Part shown: piece after piece, positions 32,701 to 45,841 of the stretch
Numbering within the stretch: the first letter of the stretch is position 1
How the letters are laid out: each line of letters opens with the position of its first letter
Source of the DNA: Haemonchus contortus
Taxonomy: Eukaryota; Nematoda; Chromadorea; Rhabditida; Trichostrongylidae
Assembly: GCA_000469685.2 (NCBI GenBank)
Contig: LS997566.1
Span: 16,792,045-16,856,044, forward strand
Length of the DNA stretch: 64,000 nt
Reading direction: 5' to 3'
The notes under the pieces: generated by a model
Seen by the model: the letters and a program-made list of their open reading frames with translations, nothing else
What the model was told of the DNA's origin: nothing
Database searches by the model: none
Translations under genes and position numbers: made by a program

Positions 32701-34551
32701 CTGGGCGAATGTTCCGTCCCCCGGTCCACGCGACCGCAAAATTACGTCGGTCCCACGCCGACAAAAATGTTAATCGATGGCGTGTTATTGTCAACGAGTT
32801 AAACACGACCAACAAGGAATGGGCCATGTTCCAAACCCTCTCCCGGTGGGCTGTTCATTATGGAAATCATATGTCAGCACAAAACAACAAACATGGGAAT
32901 CACAAGTTCGCGATCGAAGACCACTTTTGTAGAAGAAGATCTTCATGTATGCTGACTAAGTTGGTAGTACTAGTTGGAAGTATACCAGGGTATGCAGAAG
33001 TCCCCGCTGAACCTGACCTCTTTAGAAGATCTAGTGAAGATTCCGAAAAACTTCTGACTATTTCCAACAAGTACTTCCAACTTGAGATAGCTTTGTTCTG
33101 TGTCATCCACAAAGATAAAAACTATGGACAAGAAATGCATGTTTCCTTCATAAGGTCGGGGCAAAAACTCACTTTGCGAATGGTGGTTGACTATTTTTAG
33201 AAGGTGGCCGTTTTCTGCCGGCATTGATGATCGTCTGGTTCTGCTAAAGCGTTTGTAATGAAAAAGAAAAGGCCACAAGCCAAATGAACGAGTAGAGACG
33301 TAAATATGGAAAACGTACTATTAAGGATCCATCGTACAACTCGGTAATACTGTCAGACGCCGCTGAGGGTATGTCAGCCATGAACAAAACAACACATAAT
33401 ATGGTCATTGTTTTCGTTGTAGTGACTGATAGCGAAGAATACATTTAACGTTGATAAAATCTGAAAATTCCGAGATGTGCGATTCTTCAAAAACCACGTA
33501 ACAAGGGGATGCGATTATTCTGAACAGGTTCTGGATTGAAGAAGGGGACCATAAGGCTACGGCGGACAACACTCATTCACAATTATCTGACGGCCTTTTT
33601 TCATTGACTCAGCCTACAAGAGTACGCTGAACAATACTCCCTAAATTGAAACAATAGTCCGGTCTAGAAGTACGCAATTGGATTCAGGAAGCGTGTTACA
33701 AGAATACTTCCACCTCATTTCGTGCGTAACGAATTGCGAAATGCGTGCGAAACGAGTGCGAAGTTCATATTCTTAGCAATATCTATTCGAATAGCACTTA
33801 CAGTAGCGGTGTCTTCGGTGAAATGCTTTTCCAATCGTAACTTTTTCAAAGGAATTCAAGAAAAATTTTGGTTTGTAAAACCTCACCTTGAACCGTACCA
33901 GTCCGCACTTTTTGGCTTCAGAACTGGGAGATCGGGTGACCACGCGCAAGGGTTCTACTACTGAAGCAATTTTTCTTGATTGCGAGGGTAACGAGAGTTG
34001 CATGTTTTGCATCCCAATTGTGCTTACCAGTACTTGTACATTCGAGGCATGCACAGCAGGACAGTAGTCGCTCAGGCACTTCGGCAAGCAGCAATAGGCA
34101 TGAAGGAACCGGGCATGGAAGTCAGGTCATTTCAGAAATTTTGAAGGGCTCACAGCAGACGGTTTCTACGATTATCCAATGCTACCAGGTCACGAACTCT
34201 GTTTGCAATGCTGAGAGAGCGGGGAGCCCCGATGTACTCATCGGACCAGGACAGACGGATCACTCTTCGGTCGAGGGCTAGCAATGGCACCAGTCTAGTC
34301 GGCGGACTGAAGGAAGGAGACGCCTAAACAATGTTAGTATCTATGGGAGGTGTCCAGCAAAGAAGCCGTTCATTAGTCTAAAAAATGGGAGAGCTAGAGT
34401 GGAGTTTCCTCAACTGAACTTCGTTTGACTGCAGTAGAGTTCTTTTTACAGACGGAGTAAGTTTCAATAGTTTGGAAGCCATGGTGTACGGGGACGACGT
34501 TCATCTGAGAAAAGGTTCAATCAAAGTATAACCTTACTATATATAAAGCGC
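32701..34551. other. Mostly unassigned; weak secreted-peptide candidate on -
   Basis: A 172-codon ORF on + (32682-33200) overlaps the MITE arm and has no family support. On -, an ATG at 33408 starts a plausible signal peptide (MTILCVVLFMADIPSAA) with a GTACGT donor after 33319, but downstream exons do not join cleanly. No other exon is convincing. TATATAAA at 34540-34547 touches the microsatellite. Confidence 0.3.
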
Positions 34552-36225
<1,674 letters not shown>

Positions 36226-36329
36226 TACGGAAATTCGATATAACGTGAGGAAACACCTGGAGAAGTCGGGTCAAGTTTGGAATGAGTTGAGCATAGGGTA
36301 AGAGCAACAGAGCACATGTGAGCCTAGCG

Positions 36330-37740
36330 GAGCCCCGCCCCCAAGGGGCGGGGCATGCGCCGGGATTGGGCGGGGTCATGGGCGAATTCTTCTAATTCGG
36401 TCTCATAGCATTCCAGACACCAGGAAAAAATGTGCAAAGGTGAGGGATGGGTCAACAATCAAAATAAAGGAAACTTACCGGCGATGGGCGGAGCGTTCTC
36501 GCAGTGGGCGGTACTTTCCACAGAGGTTCATAACTCGATTTAACGAAGGCGTCGAGGCCAGGGAAAAAATAAAAAAGAGTGACCAAGGCCTTATGCGTGC
36601 TGTGCATGCATAAGTATAGCGAAGCCCCGCCCACGAAGGGCGGGGCGTGCGTTGAGGTGAAAGCTACTTTTCAAAAATGAGTGTAACTTCGTTCGGAAAA
36701 GCTATAGAATGCGGAAAAAAAGTGGTTAGAGGTAATGGGACAAATGTGGTCAAATCCCGAAAGTGGGCGGGGCTGGCACCAAAGTGGGCGGGGCTTAGAT
36801 CAAAAATTTATAACTCTATTCAGAAACGTTCTGGGATGTGGCAAAAAGGTATCAAGGTGTAAAAGAACAAATGTGGTCAAATCCCAAAAGTGGGCGGGAT
36901 TGGCGCCAGAGTGGGCGGGGCTTAGATCAAAAATTTATAACCCTGTTCAGAAACGTTCTGGGATGTGGCAAAAAGGTATCAAGGTGTAAAAGAACAAATG
37001 TGGTCAAATCCCGAAAGTGGGCGGGGTTGGCACCAAAGTGGGTGGGGCTTAGATCAAAAATTTATAACTCTATTCAGAAACATTCTGGGATGCGGGAAAA
37101 AGGTGGTTAGAGGTAATGGAACAAGTGTGGCCGAATCTTCGAAGTGGGCGGGGCTGGCACCAAGTGGGCGGGGCTTAGATCAAAAATTTATAACTTTATT
37201 CAGAAACGTTCTGGGATGTGGCAAAAAGTTATCAAGGTGTAGAAGAACAGATGTGGTCAAATCCCGATAGTGGGCGGGGTTGGCACCAAAGTGGGTGGGG
37301 CTTAGATCAAAAATTTATAACTCTATTCGAAAACATTCTGGGATGCGGGAAAAAGGTGGTTAGAGGTAATGGAACAAGTGTGGCCGAATCTTCGAAGTGG
37401 GCGGGGCTGGCACCAAGTGGGCGGGGCTTAGATCAAAAATTTATAACTCTATTCAGAAACGTTCTGGGATGCGGCAAAAAGGTGTCAAGGTGTATAAGAA
37501 CGAAGTGGGTGGGCACCAAAGTGGGCGGGGCCTAGATCAAAATTTCATAACTTTGCTCAGAAACGTTCAAGAACGCGGGAAAAAAGTGGTGAGAGGAATT
37601 GGAACAAATGTAGGTAAGTCCTCAAAGGGGGCGGAGCTGGCACGTGGAGGCGGGGCTAGGACCAAAAATTCATCTCTTCAAAAACTTTCTGGAATGCGGA
37701 AGAAATGATTTGGAGCAGTCAAAAAAGGGTGTTCAAGTTT
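36330..37740 (+). repeat. 126-bp GC-box minisatellite
   Basis: Around eight tandem units of about 126-127 bp from ~36745. Each has two GTGGGCGGGGC boxes, ATCAAAAATTTATAACTCT and TTCTGGGATG. Two unit types alternate in 36990-37500: one with AAAAGAACAAATGTGGTC, one with GGAACAAGTGTGGCCG, making a roughly 253-bp higher-order period. Related palindromes GCCCCGCCCC/GGGGCGGGGC lie at 36330-36355 and 36620-36645. Because 126 is divisible by three, the units stay open in frame and create ORFs that are not genes. Confidence 0.9.
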
Positions 37741-37934
37741 ATTGTGGAAAGGGTTTGCACTAAGGTGGACGGAGCTATGATCAACCACTAATAGCTGTGC
37801 TCAAATATATCGAGCGTGATGCTATCAGCAGTTCAGCGTTCGAATCTAGAGAAAACTATCTTATTCTGATTATCCAACATTCCGCTGAATGACTCCATCG
37901 TGGATAAGTGGCCGTCGACATATACTGCGCGCGT

Positions 37935-38285
37935 TAGCGTGCATAGCCAAACTGGTAACCAAACATGGTGGAGGAAATGTGACGGTATACGGTGCCTTCT
38001 CCTTGAACAGGATGGACCGTCATTCGAAAATTGACGGCACGATGACAGGGGAGTAGTACATACAAGAACGTGACGGTCGAAATCGTCTCAACGTGGGCAC
38101 AGATCACATGCCAGCGGGATAGATCCTGCAGCAGAATAACGATCCCAAACACACTTCAATGATTGTTGAGACAGCTTTCAGCGAACAGCGAACCAGACTT
38201 CTGGAAAGACCGAGCCAGTAATCGGATCTGAATCTTATAGAGCACGTGAGGGGAAAGCTCAAAAGGCGTGTGCTCAAAAGGCGCT
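37935..38285 (+). mobile_element. Tc1 transposase relic
   Basis: On +, pieces of a Tc1 transposase catalytic domain: KHGGGNVTVYGAFS, then ILQQNNDPKHTSMIVETAF, LLERPSQ, SDLNLIEHV and GKLKRRV, with stops between. The usual QQDNDPKH is QQNNDPKH. No ends found; clearly inactive. Confidence 0.8.
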
Positions 38286-39171
38286 GTCCGAACAAACTTT
38301 GTAGAAATAGTGAAGAAAAAATTGTTAAATGAGCAAAGGGGGGAAGGTCCTGCCAGTGTCTACCATCCAATAACTAATCGTGCGTTCCCATTGAGATGCT
38401 GACATCAAACGTCGAGGAATTCCTACCAATTCGATGTTTTTGACGTTTACATGTTGTTATTCCAAAATAAAGCGACTGTTCTCGAATAGTGTAGAAACGT
38501 GGAGTGCGAAATGATCTTTGTTCAGCTCGGTACAACAAACCGGAAACCCCGCTCGAGTGAATGATTTTTTTGAAATTCGAAAAGACGCAGGAGTATGGCT
38601 GGCTTTTACAATTCTTCTCGAATTACGTACGTATACGGTGCAGTAGCTATTCCACGTACCTTATTGGCACTCTGCTTAGTAAGGGCATTTCTTTCAAACT
38701 TGTATGGACTCTTTCAAAAATAGTCATGATGCAGACCTTGGGTGTACCTACTCCATTCCACGTCCTCCTGCACTGCAAAGAAGCGGAGATCAGCTGAGAA
38801 TGAGACGCCCACTCTCTTGAGCAACAACATAAGAATTCTGTTGAGCCCACAAACTCTGGTCGGAGTTTTATACAGCCAGATACCAAAAACACACCTATTT
38901 CAGAGACTATAGGGTAAACAAGAAGCAACACTCAAACATCTATGCTAGATTATCCATAACAACCCACAAAGCCTGGACGCCTCTGATCCTTTCACATAGC
39001 GTGCACGAGCAGATTTTGAATAATAACATATGATTTCAGTTAAATTCAGCTCAGCTACCTTGACTCGCTGGAGTTTCAAGACACTGTACCCAAAAAATTA
39101 AATATCGTTATATTAATGAAATCGATAGCAAAAGGGTACTTGCTGCAATTTGAGAAAATAAATAAAGGTTG
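38286..39171. other. No gene recognised
   Basis: Only short ORFs on both strands without splice or family support. AATAAATAAA on + at about 39158 could be a chance AT-rich run. Confidence 0.35.
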
Positions 39172-39431
39172 CTAAAACATAAAATGAAAGGAAGGTTGGA
39201 CTATGTAGTAGGGAGCACGCGGGTACACTTGAAAACTCGGACACGTTGACGAAAACACTTCACGACGATAGGGGTCGTTTGCCTCGATGTGATCGAGTAT
39301 ACGTCTTCGCAGAATCGATATTCCTCTTTGTATATACCGCAAACTGCGACAGATTGAAAACCACGACAAACGAAAATTCTTCGTGTTTCCTCTCTTCTGC
39401 ATTTCAAGATCACAACTCATACTGCAAAATA
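39172..39431 (-). CDS. Possible terminal coding exon, unrecognised
   Basis: On -, a TTATTTTGCAG acceptor is followed from about 39431 by 86 open codons to TAG. The composition looks coding (many C-ending codons): ILRRRILDHIEANDPYRR, then VFSSTCPSFQVYPRAPYY. The frame is also open upstream to 39474. I could not find partner exons or a clear polyadenylation signal on -, so this may be chance or the last exon of an unknown gene. Confidence 0.35.
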
Positions 39432-40205
39432 ATCGTTGACTACTTTGAGGGGAGTCAAATTTAACTTTGTTCACAGTTAGGATTAGTTTGATACATTCAA
39501 AATCGAGTATTCCTGCAAAATTAAAGTAACCAGGTAGGAAACCAGGTAGGTGTGGAAGGAAACTTCAAAGCCTTGTTAGTATCGAACTTATCTACAGTCC
39601 ATTCGTAAGTGCCCAGATACGAGTGGGAGAGGAATCTCGTGGATCAAGTAGTGAAGCAAAAGCAAAGTGGCAGGCAGAGTTGATGTTGAAGGCAATCGAC
39701 AGATTCATGACGCTCAAGTCTTGTCGGAACGGATTCGGACGTACGTTGGCAAGAAGCCCCCCCCCCCACACATGCTACGGAATTGATACACTATCGAACA
39801 GATCTGTGAGGCCAAGGGGCCAAAGCTTGAACCGATGTCTTGATCTTCCTGAGTCGCTAGACTTCTACCAGAGGATTGTGCCATTCCATGTAATGAGTGC
39901 TACTTTCTGAGTTCAAGCTCACACAGGAGCAAAACTACCTGAGGTGAGAATTTCGCGTTAGCTGTGATCACGCGTTCTCATGGAAATGATAGAAAAACAT
40001 TATCTAATTCAATTTATTGGGCTAATTATGATGGGATACTTCGGGCTTTTTTCTTCTGGTCCGCAACATCGACTCGCACGTCGCTTGTCTGTGTGTGAGC
40101 AGGCTGGGTCTCTGAAAATGCGAGGTGTGGCCGCTACTGCCTCATTCTCTTTTTTCCGAGAATCAGCATCCAATTCTTGCCTCTTCAGCGATCAACCTTC
40201 TATTC
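39432..40205. other. No gene recognised
   Basis: Holds a 9-C run near 39757. ORFs here lack splice or family support. Confidence 0.35.
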
Positions 40206-40610
40206 TTAACATCTAATTAGCTTTAGAAAATAGGCGTGAGGTTGAGAGGCGTTGTTCAAAGAATCTGCAGAGTTTTCCTTACCCTCCGACACAGCAGACT
40301 TGGCCAATTCTACAGCGGTCTTATTCACTCGCCCTTTTTCTCGGTCTGGGAATAATATCGTGCTATTCAGCCCAAAGTAGGTGTCTGACTCTTCGTTCTC
40401 AGGGTTCTGAATTCTTAAAATAATTTGCACAGAGCAAAACAGCAAAGTTTTTAACCTGGCAAAATAGAACGTTTTATTGAAGCTTACCTCAAATTCATTA
40501 GTGGGCTCCGGTTTATTAATTTTCTTGGGTTTCTTCTGTTTACATATACTTAACGTTGAAAGGGATAACATAGCACTTGTAGACAATAGTATTACAGTCA
40601 ACAAACTCAT
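40206..40610 (-). CDS. Candidate small secreted protein (107 aa)
   Basis: Two exons on -: 40610-40488 and 40406-40206, joined in phase 0 across an 81-bp GT-AG intron (GTAAGC ... ATTCAG). The ATG sits directly after TATTTCAG, the usual trans-splice or intron acceptor position. The first ~22 residues (MSLLTVILLSTSAMLSLSTL) look like a signal peptide, followed by a basic patch (KQKKPKK). Exon 2 is charged, with DTYFGLNSTILFPDREKGR. A GGTAAGG within exon 2 could be another donor leading to further exons. Not recognised; secretion is inferred from the N terminus only. Confidence 0.4.
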   Translation of the reverse strand: MSLLTVILLSTSAMLSLSTLSICKQKKPKKINKPEPTNEFEVSFNKTFYFARLKTLLFCSVQIILRIQNPENEESDTYFGLNSTILFPDREKGRVNKTAVELAKSAVSEGKENSADSLNNASQPHAYFLKLIRC

Positions 40611-40718
40611 CTGAAATACGAAACACCTTTTTAAGAGGTCCTCCTCATCGGAGTCATGCATTTGCCTATTTTCTTGTCGCATGAACAAGAGAGAGTTGCT
40701 CATCCTGTAGTGAGCACC

Positions 40719-41190
40719 TTATACTTCGCTTGCGAGATGCTGGATAGAATCTGAAGCTGACAATGCTTTCAAAGCCGCTCTATTCCTTTTGGACAGCTTC
40801 GAAGCCAGGTCGTTCATCATGTTGACTTTTCGACTTACAATTAGAGACATGGTTCTGTAGGGTTCAGAGGTATTCATTCCGCTCAGCGTAAGGGTAGCAT
40901 CCGCCACCACTCTGTTACTCATGAATATTGTTTCGGTTAGGTCCAGTCTTGCACTATCTTTCCACAAGCATTGTCGAACCTGGCCAGGATTCACTCCGGC
41001 TACATGGTACTTGATGCTATAAGTACGTCGTATACAAAGTGGATATGATGTATGTAGCGAATGTCGGAGTTGACTACCATGGCTTTGCGTTTCATGTGAC
41101 GCATGACGTTCTCGAGAGCGGCAGTGATCAGTCTGAGCGAGATTGTTGTCCTGAGAAACCCTCTCTTCCCATAGACAGCCACTTCCCTGT
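40719..41190 (-). mobile_element. RTE-type LINE relic, late RT region
   Basis: On -, ends in a segment resembling the part after the RT catalytic site of nematode RTE elements: LDLTETIFMSNR, then LTLSGMNTSEPYRTMS, VNMMNDLASKLSKRNRAALK. Broken upstream. Same superfamily as the relic at 14560-15110 but a different part of the protein. Confidence 0.7.
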
Positions 41191-42240
41191 GAAATGATCG
41201 AAACCTGGTTGTGAAATGTTGAGGTCAAGCAATATTAATAGGCACCATCCTAGAGACCGGTCGACTATGCACGTTACAACTCATTCCTTCGATTACCTAC
41301 AGAAAAAACCTGAATTTCTTCTTATAAATGGAAAGGTGAGCAACTTGGCGCTACCTTGGCGCTACTTGCATTAGTTTTCCATTCTACTCTCTTTCAGCGC
41401 ACTGTTGAGGAAATCTGAGCCGTCAGAGCTGCGGTATGTTCACATTCCCTTTGTTGGCTGCGGACTGGCTGTTAGGTTGCTGCTCCTTTTCAACAGTTCA
41501 AGCAGTTCATTAATGGAAAATTTGCAGGACTGCGGTCAGGCTTTTGTGAAGTCAGTGTCGAGAACATCCCAGTACAAAGTTATGTTCAGTAGGTTTTTTT
41601 AGTGTGCCCAAAATTAATGAGCTATTTTGCGATCGCATTGACTAGAAATTCAGGCGCGTCTGATAATTATTGAAAATCCTCATGGTGGCTGATTGGCTCA
41701 CTTTGTACTTATTCTTGGAGAATTCTTCGTTTCCCTGGAATGTATTTATGTGAAAGTTCAGCACGCATTGATCTTGAAAGAATGGGTCGTAGAGATGAAG
41801 GCTTACCGTTTGTGTCGCCTGCTCGCTTCACCACCGCATACTAGAAATGAACTACACTGACAAAAAGCTACTTTTCTTGATAGCGACATATCTTTCATGG
41901 GCGAGGAACACCACAGACAGTCCAGTGATATAGATGCCTCTCTTGGTCAGCCCATACCATTAGCACATGCAATTTGGGAACATAATGTACCGTGGCTTCC
42001 ACAGCTGTTTGATAATTAGCGCAGTGAAATTCGGAATGAGGGTGGAGGTGAGCCTGAAGCTAGGTTGGCTGTTTATATGTACTTTTGTTACATGGAATTG
42101 CGTGGATTGCTGGCGTGCATTCAATATTACACATGTCATCGCTTCAGAAATCTGCAACGAAGAGAGGGAACTCCTTTACAGCAACTTCATGTCGTTCGTG
42201 AGAGTAAGTTCAAAATCTTAGAGCCATGAAGGTCGTACAA
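41191..42240. other. No gene recognised
   Basis: Nothing supported. CTTGGCGCTAC is repeated in tandem at 41345-41367. Confidence 0.35.
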
Positions 42241-43130
42241 CCGTGTTGTAGGAATCAGGAGTCGTTGATACTGTTATTGATACATATCTCGTTTACTCAT
42301 CACAACCTATCAGGGGGAAGACGTACTTAGGCATTGTCGCCGTCTCCCCGAAGTGGTCGGAAATTCTAGTGTTGTATATAACGAAAAGCTGCACGATCAG
42401 AGAGTTGCGCCGCCATTTTGCTCAACTCGGCAATTCGCAGGCAACAGTGACAGACAATGGAACTCAGACCACTTCTGCGATGTTCGATGACTTCTGCACT
42501 CAAAAGTGTACCAATCACATCGGGTTTCTCCCATTTTGCCTACACTCAAAGGAAACTGTGAAAAGATGAAGGAAATTTCATCGCCAACAGAAGCCGTACA
42601 AAAATTCCTACAAGTTATCGTCAAACGCCTTGCACTTCCTCATTGGGGGACAGTCGCCTGCAGAATTGTTTCTCGAGGGACAGATCGGCACGGAACTCGA
42701 TCTTCTTGAAGCGCCACTAATTCCAATAAACGGAAGCAGAAAACAGCAGACGCCGAGTCATGTACTACAACGACAAGGACCACATCTGAATCCTGTTCTC
42801 TATGACATGGCAGTGGATGGGTAAATATGGAAGGGACATGCTATCAATTAAGTTCATGCGCAAACAGCGATGAATACATCACAGTGCCAACAAGAGAACT
42901 CATCGAGCTGCAGCTGTTGTCAACGTTAGCGTCAACCCATGCAACAGAAAAATCACGGGCATCGCAATCTACCGTTGCGGTCGGACCACAACTAACTCCA
43001 GCAATGACAGCTCCACAACAACGACTACTCTTTCTGGAACACAGGGAATTGGACGACACGTCTAACCAGATTAATGGCGATCCTAAGAAGAGGGCGCACG
43101 CGCACCTTCCTTCTTTTTTTGTGTTATAGG
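42241..43130 (+). mobile_element. Ty3/Gypsy-type integrase relic
   Basis: On +, a decayed integrase core of an LTR retrotransposon: KTYLGIVAVSPKWSEI, then FAQLGNSQATVTDNGTQ (the second catalytic Asp), DDFCTQKCTNHIG, IGGQSPAELFLEGQIG, ELDLLEAPLIPI and a C-terminal NGDPKKRAH. Several frame changes break it. Direct repeats beginning AGGAATCAGGAG lie at 42250 and 43130 and may be remnants of flanking sequence. No gag, protease or reverse transcriptase is nearby. Confidence 0.75.
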
Positions 43131-43209
43131 AATCAGGAGCCGTTCTGTTGTCGTTGATAGCAAAGAGGCTGTAAAGGAAAACTGATTAAACAAAATGTTT
43201 TGGTTTTAC

Positions 43210-43262
43210 CTCATGCCCTTTCTGGAATGCGCTCCCACATTCAACTTCCATTAGGAAACGTA
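43210..43262 (+). repeat. Fragment of the tRNA-related repeat
   Basis: GGAATGCGCTCCCACATTC then AACTTCCATT matches the conserved head of the repeat at 1930 and 53305. Confidence 0.45.
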
Positions 43263-44040
43263 TTGAGGTTCTGAATACAACTGTGCCTAGATAAGGGCTT
43301 GCCCTTTCAAGCCGATCTATAAGTTGGAACCGCCCAGACGTCTACTTCAAATTAACCGGGATGGAAAGGAGTGGAGGGGGGGGGGGGGGAGGTTGACCAA
43401 CCAATCCAGAATTCATCATTCGATAAAAAAAGAATATTCTTCAAATCACGTCATTTTGATATGAGTGAGATCTTGGCAGAGGACTCTGCGTCACTTAGCA
43501 GTGTCGCCATATTCGCTCATTCTAGAAATTCTAGAAATTATGTGGCGATAGATCTCGTGAACAGTTTTTTGACTATTCTCAGCGTAGGAAACATTAAGGT
43601 AACGTCTATTGAAGAATTGTCTCCTCGTCACAATCATCTCCTAGAAGGAATCTATATACTCCAACAGAAGAACGGAGCAGAGAATTCTGCTGCAAAATCT
43701 GTACCGAATCAAAAGTCGAGACCTCGAACATAGGATACTGGAAGCTGTTCTCCCAGATTCCCAAGGATCAGTTCAGCATGCATAAGACAGCTTTGTAGAA
43801 ACCGTCTTGTTGAGCAAGAGAAATGCTCAGGAAGTCCCTATGACAGTACCTCGGAAGCGGGACTGATATGAATGTTTGGAATAAGATCTGCTTTCTGTGC
43901 GTCCGTCACCAAACTTTTTGCATGCTTGTTTCAGAACACGAGTCGATGTCATCATCTACTTTTGCTTCTTGTAACTTTTACTCATACTGTTTTTTCAAAC
44001 TTGCAGGGGTTTCGCTATAATCTTCCACTTTTGTTTCCAG
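43263..44040. other. Upstream of the 44-kb coding exons
   Basis: A 120-codon ORF on + (43371-43733) follows a G-rich run (GGAGGGGGGGGGGGGG). It might hold an upstream exon of the gene at 44041, but no splice join was found. Confidence 0.3.
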
Positions 44041-44440
44041 TCATCACGTAAATTAATTCGCTTCATCGGTGAATCCTTACTTCCGCAAGCCCACATTATG
44101 AAGGCAGCTTTCACCCACATGGACACATTGATCGCTCTCATTCATGCTTACGGGAATCACCTGCGGATTGCTCCTGATGAAGCATACAATTGCGAAGATT
44201 ACGTTGTGATTCAATCCTGATTACGGTAAGCACTCTCACGGTGACTGGCCGCGGGCATGATGATTAGTAAAGGAGAGCTATTTCGTCAGCATTTTCAAGG
44301 GTGAAGTCACCGTTCCAGTTCCAACTGCAAAACATGAGAGGAACTCAACTTATCTTCGTCTCAACAGGGCCAACGGAGACGTCAGAATTTCATGGCTAAG
44401 TTTATTTGAAAAAAAAAAACAATATAATGGCAGGTCTTGA
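44041..44440 (+). pseudogene. 3' end of an unrecognised gene with an in-frame TGA
   Basis: Two exons on +: 44041-44225 (TTTCCAG acceptor, GTAAGC donor) and 44290-44440 (CGTCAG acceptor, stop TGA), separated by a 64-bp intron. Phases agree. Exon 1 reads FIGESLLPQAHIMKAAFTHM then DTLIALIHAYGNHLR; exon 2 reads IFKGEVTVPVPTAKHERNST then YLRLNRANGDVRISW. AATAAA at 44477-44482 fits a 3' end. One TGA at 44218-44220 lies eight bases before the exon 1 donor. It may be a disabling mutation, a recoded codon, or a sign that the real donor is the GTTGTG at 44204 with acceptor CATTTTCAAG. The protein is not recognised. Confidence 0.45.
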
Positions 44441-44476
44441 TTTGTCACATAAATCATTGGAAAATTCATGATTTGG

Positions 44477-44482
44477 AATAAA
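44477..44482 (+). promoter_or_regulatory. Polyadenylation signal
   Basis: AATAAA 37 bp after the stop at 44438-44440, a normal nematode distance. Confidence 0.5.
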
Positions 44483-44511
44483 GCTTCAGAGGTTATAGTC
44501 TTTTGGCTCTA

Positions 44512-44560
44512 ATCAATCCCGTTTCTGGATGCGCCCCTATTAGGCTTCCATTCAGGATCA
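44512..44560 (+). repeat. Fragment of the tRNA-related repeat
   Basis: GGATGCGCCCCTATTAG then GCTTCCATTCAGGATC matches the repeat head at 53312 (GGGATGCGCCCGTGT, GACTTCCATTCAGAATC). Confidence 0.5.
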
Positions 44561-45614
44561 TCTCATTCATTGAATGGGTATGCGCCCTGTACAATGACTT
44601 GTGGTTGAATATCGGATGTAAAAATCAGGTCAAACTAGTCGATTCAAATTGTGTTGGCCGGGATATGAATTCGACTCTTGGAGCATGCGCATGATGATGT
44701 GTGCCTTTGGTCTTCAGCCTGTAGTGAAGAGAAACGGGCAAAAAATCGAGAAAAGCCAAATCAATAATTTTTCCATTCTCGGAGTTTACTTGTCTCCAAG
44801 ATATTTGGCTCGGGGCTGGCCGACCGGCTCAACACGTTGTACGTGTGAGTGCTGATAAGCTATGGCATATAAGCCATTAAGAAGACAAGCGGGGTCTCGA
44901 TAGTGTACGGGACAGAGCACGGTGCCCGGAAAGCACAAGCACGGGTCCGAGTCCCATCCTAGTCTGAAGTTTTGTCCACAAATCGCCAACCTTTGGACTT
45001 TCGCATCGCGTACTATGGCGATATAACAGCAGTTAATAGAACATCAAGCCTCACCACTCTTCTTGGTCGGCACCTGGCGCCTCGAATAGTACCTGGTACG
45101 ATAGAACGCCGTACAAATTTGTTCCCTCAGCCTCAGTCAACAAAAACTCCGATTCTTCAATTTAAATGGATTTCGCCATTGCTAAACGGTCCAGTTCTTA
45201 TGAGAATGAACCAAGCATGGCGACTCTGCCTATCTCAGATACTGCCAAGATTGTCGGTTGCACGATCACCTTTTGGAAGCCACACAGCCAACTCTTTGCA
45301 TCCGACTGACATCCCAATGTTGAACCTTCGCAGAAGTTCCGAATAATGTCGTCAACTTGCTTTTGTCGCATGTCGCGGATCCTCCAATGCCTCGGCATAC
45401 CCGGAATACTGCTTTAGTTGCATGACGTGACACAAATCAGCAAGAACGAACTCGAATTCACATTAAGACCTAGCAGTTATTAAACCTGAAATAGTACGTT
45501 GGTAGGCGATCCGGAAATGCACCTGCTTTGGTTGGAAGAGTGCTGCTTCACCGTTTTACAAGTATAATGTTTCCGGTTAATCAAATGACTATTGCATTAA
45601 TTTGTTGCATAAAG
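44561..45614. other. No gene recognised; possible SINE piece
   Basis: CGGGTCCGAGTCCCATCC at about 44943 resembles a tRNA B box, with TAGTGTACGGG about 40 bp before as a possible A box. It is not a full tRNA. The rest is unassigned. Confidence 0.35.
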
Positions 45615-45807
45615 GTTGAATTCTGTAAAAATTATACTTGAGGAAGCGAAAACTACTCTACAAGAAAAGCTACGTACTTCACTGCACTGTACTGTATATT
45701 GTGAAATATTGTACTTCCAGCCCATACTTCTTTTCTCACAGGAATATGTTCAAAAATACATTCTGGCCGTAAGGGAACTATACTCAACAAAGCGCTGTGG
45801 ACCGTGA
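45615..45807 (+). CDS. Possible terminal exons of an unrecognised gene
   Basis: Two candidate exons on +: 45615-45693 (acceptor ATAAAG, donor GTATAT) and 45742-45807 (acceptor TTCTCACAG, stop TGA), joined in phase 0 over a 48-bp intron. They read LNSVKIILEEAKTTLQEKL and EYVQKYILAVRELYSTKR, both helical-looking. The frame is also open through the intron. Upstream exons were not found; not recognised. Confidence 0.3.
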
Positions 45808-45841
45808 ATGCAGTGCAGTGCTGCTAGTATTTTACATATTA

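Noticed and set aside
32682..33200. 172-aa ORF on +
   Set aside because: Begins inside a MITE arm and has no motif or splice support.
33319..33408. Signal-peptide-like exon on - (MTILCVVLFMADIPSAA)
   Set aside because: Donor is present but no following exon keeps an open frame; left as a note in the region entry.
36677..37708. Series of overlapping ORFs with KWAGLAPKWAGLRSK repeats
   Set aside because: The 126-bp minisatellite unit is a multiple of three and lacks stops in one frame; not a gene.
43371..43733. 120-aa ORF on +
   Set aside because: Starts in a G run; no family, no acceptable join to the exons at 44041.
44881..44965. Possible tRNA gene
   Set aside because: Only B-box-like and weak A-box-like sequence; acceptor and anticodon arms do not form.
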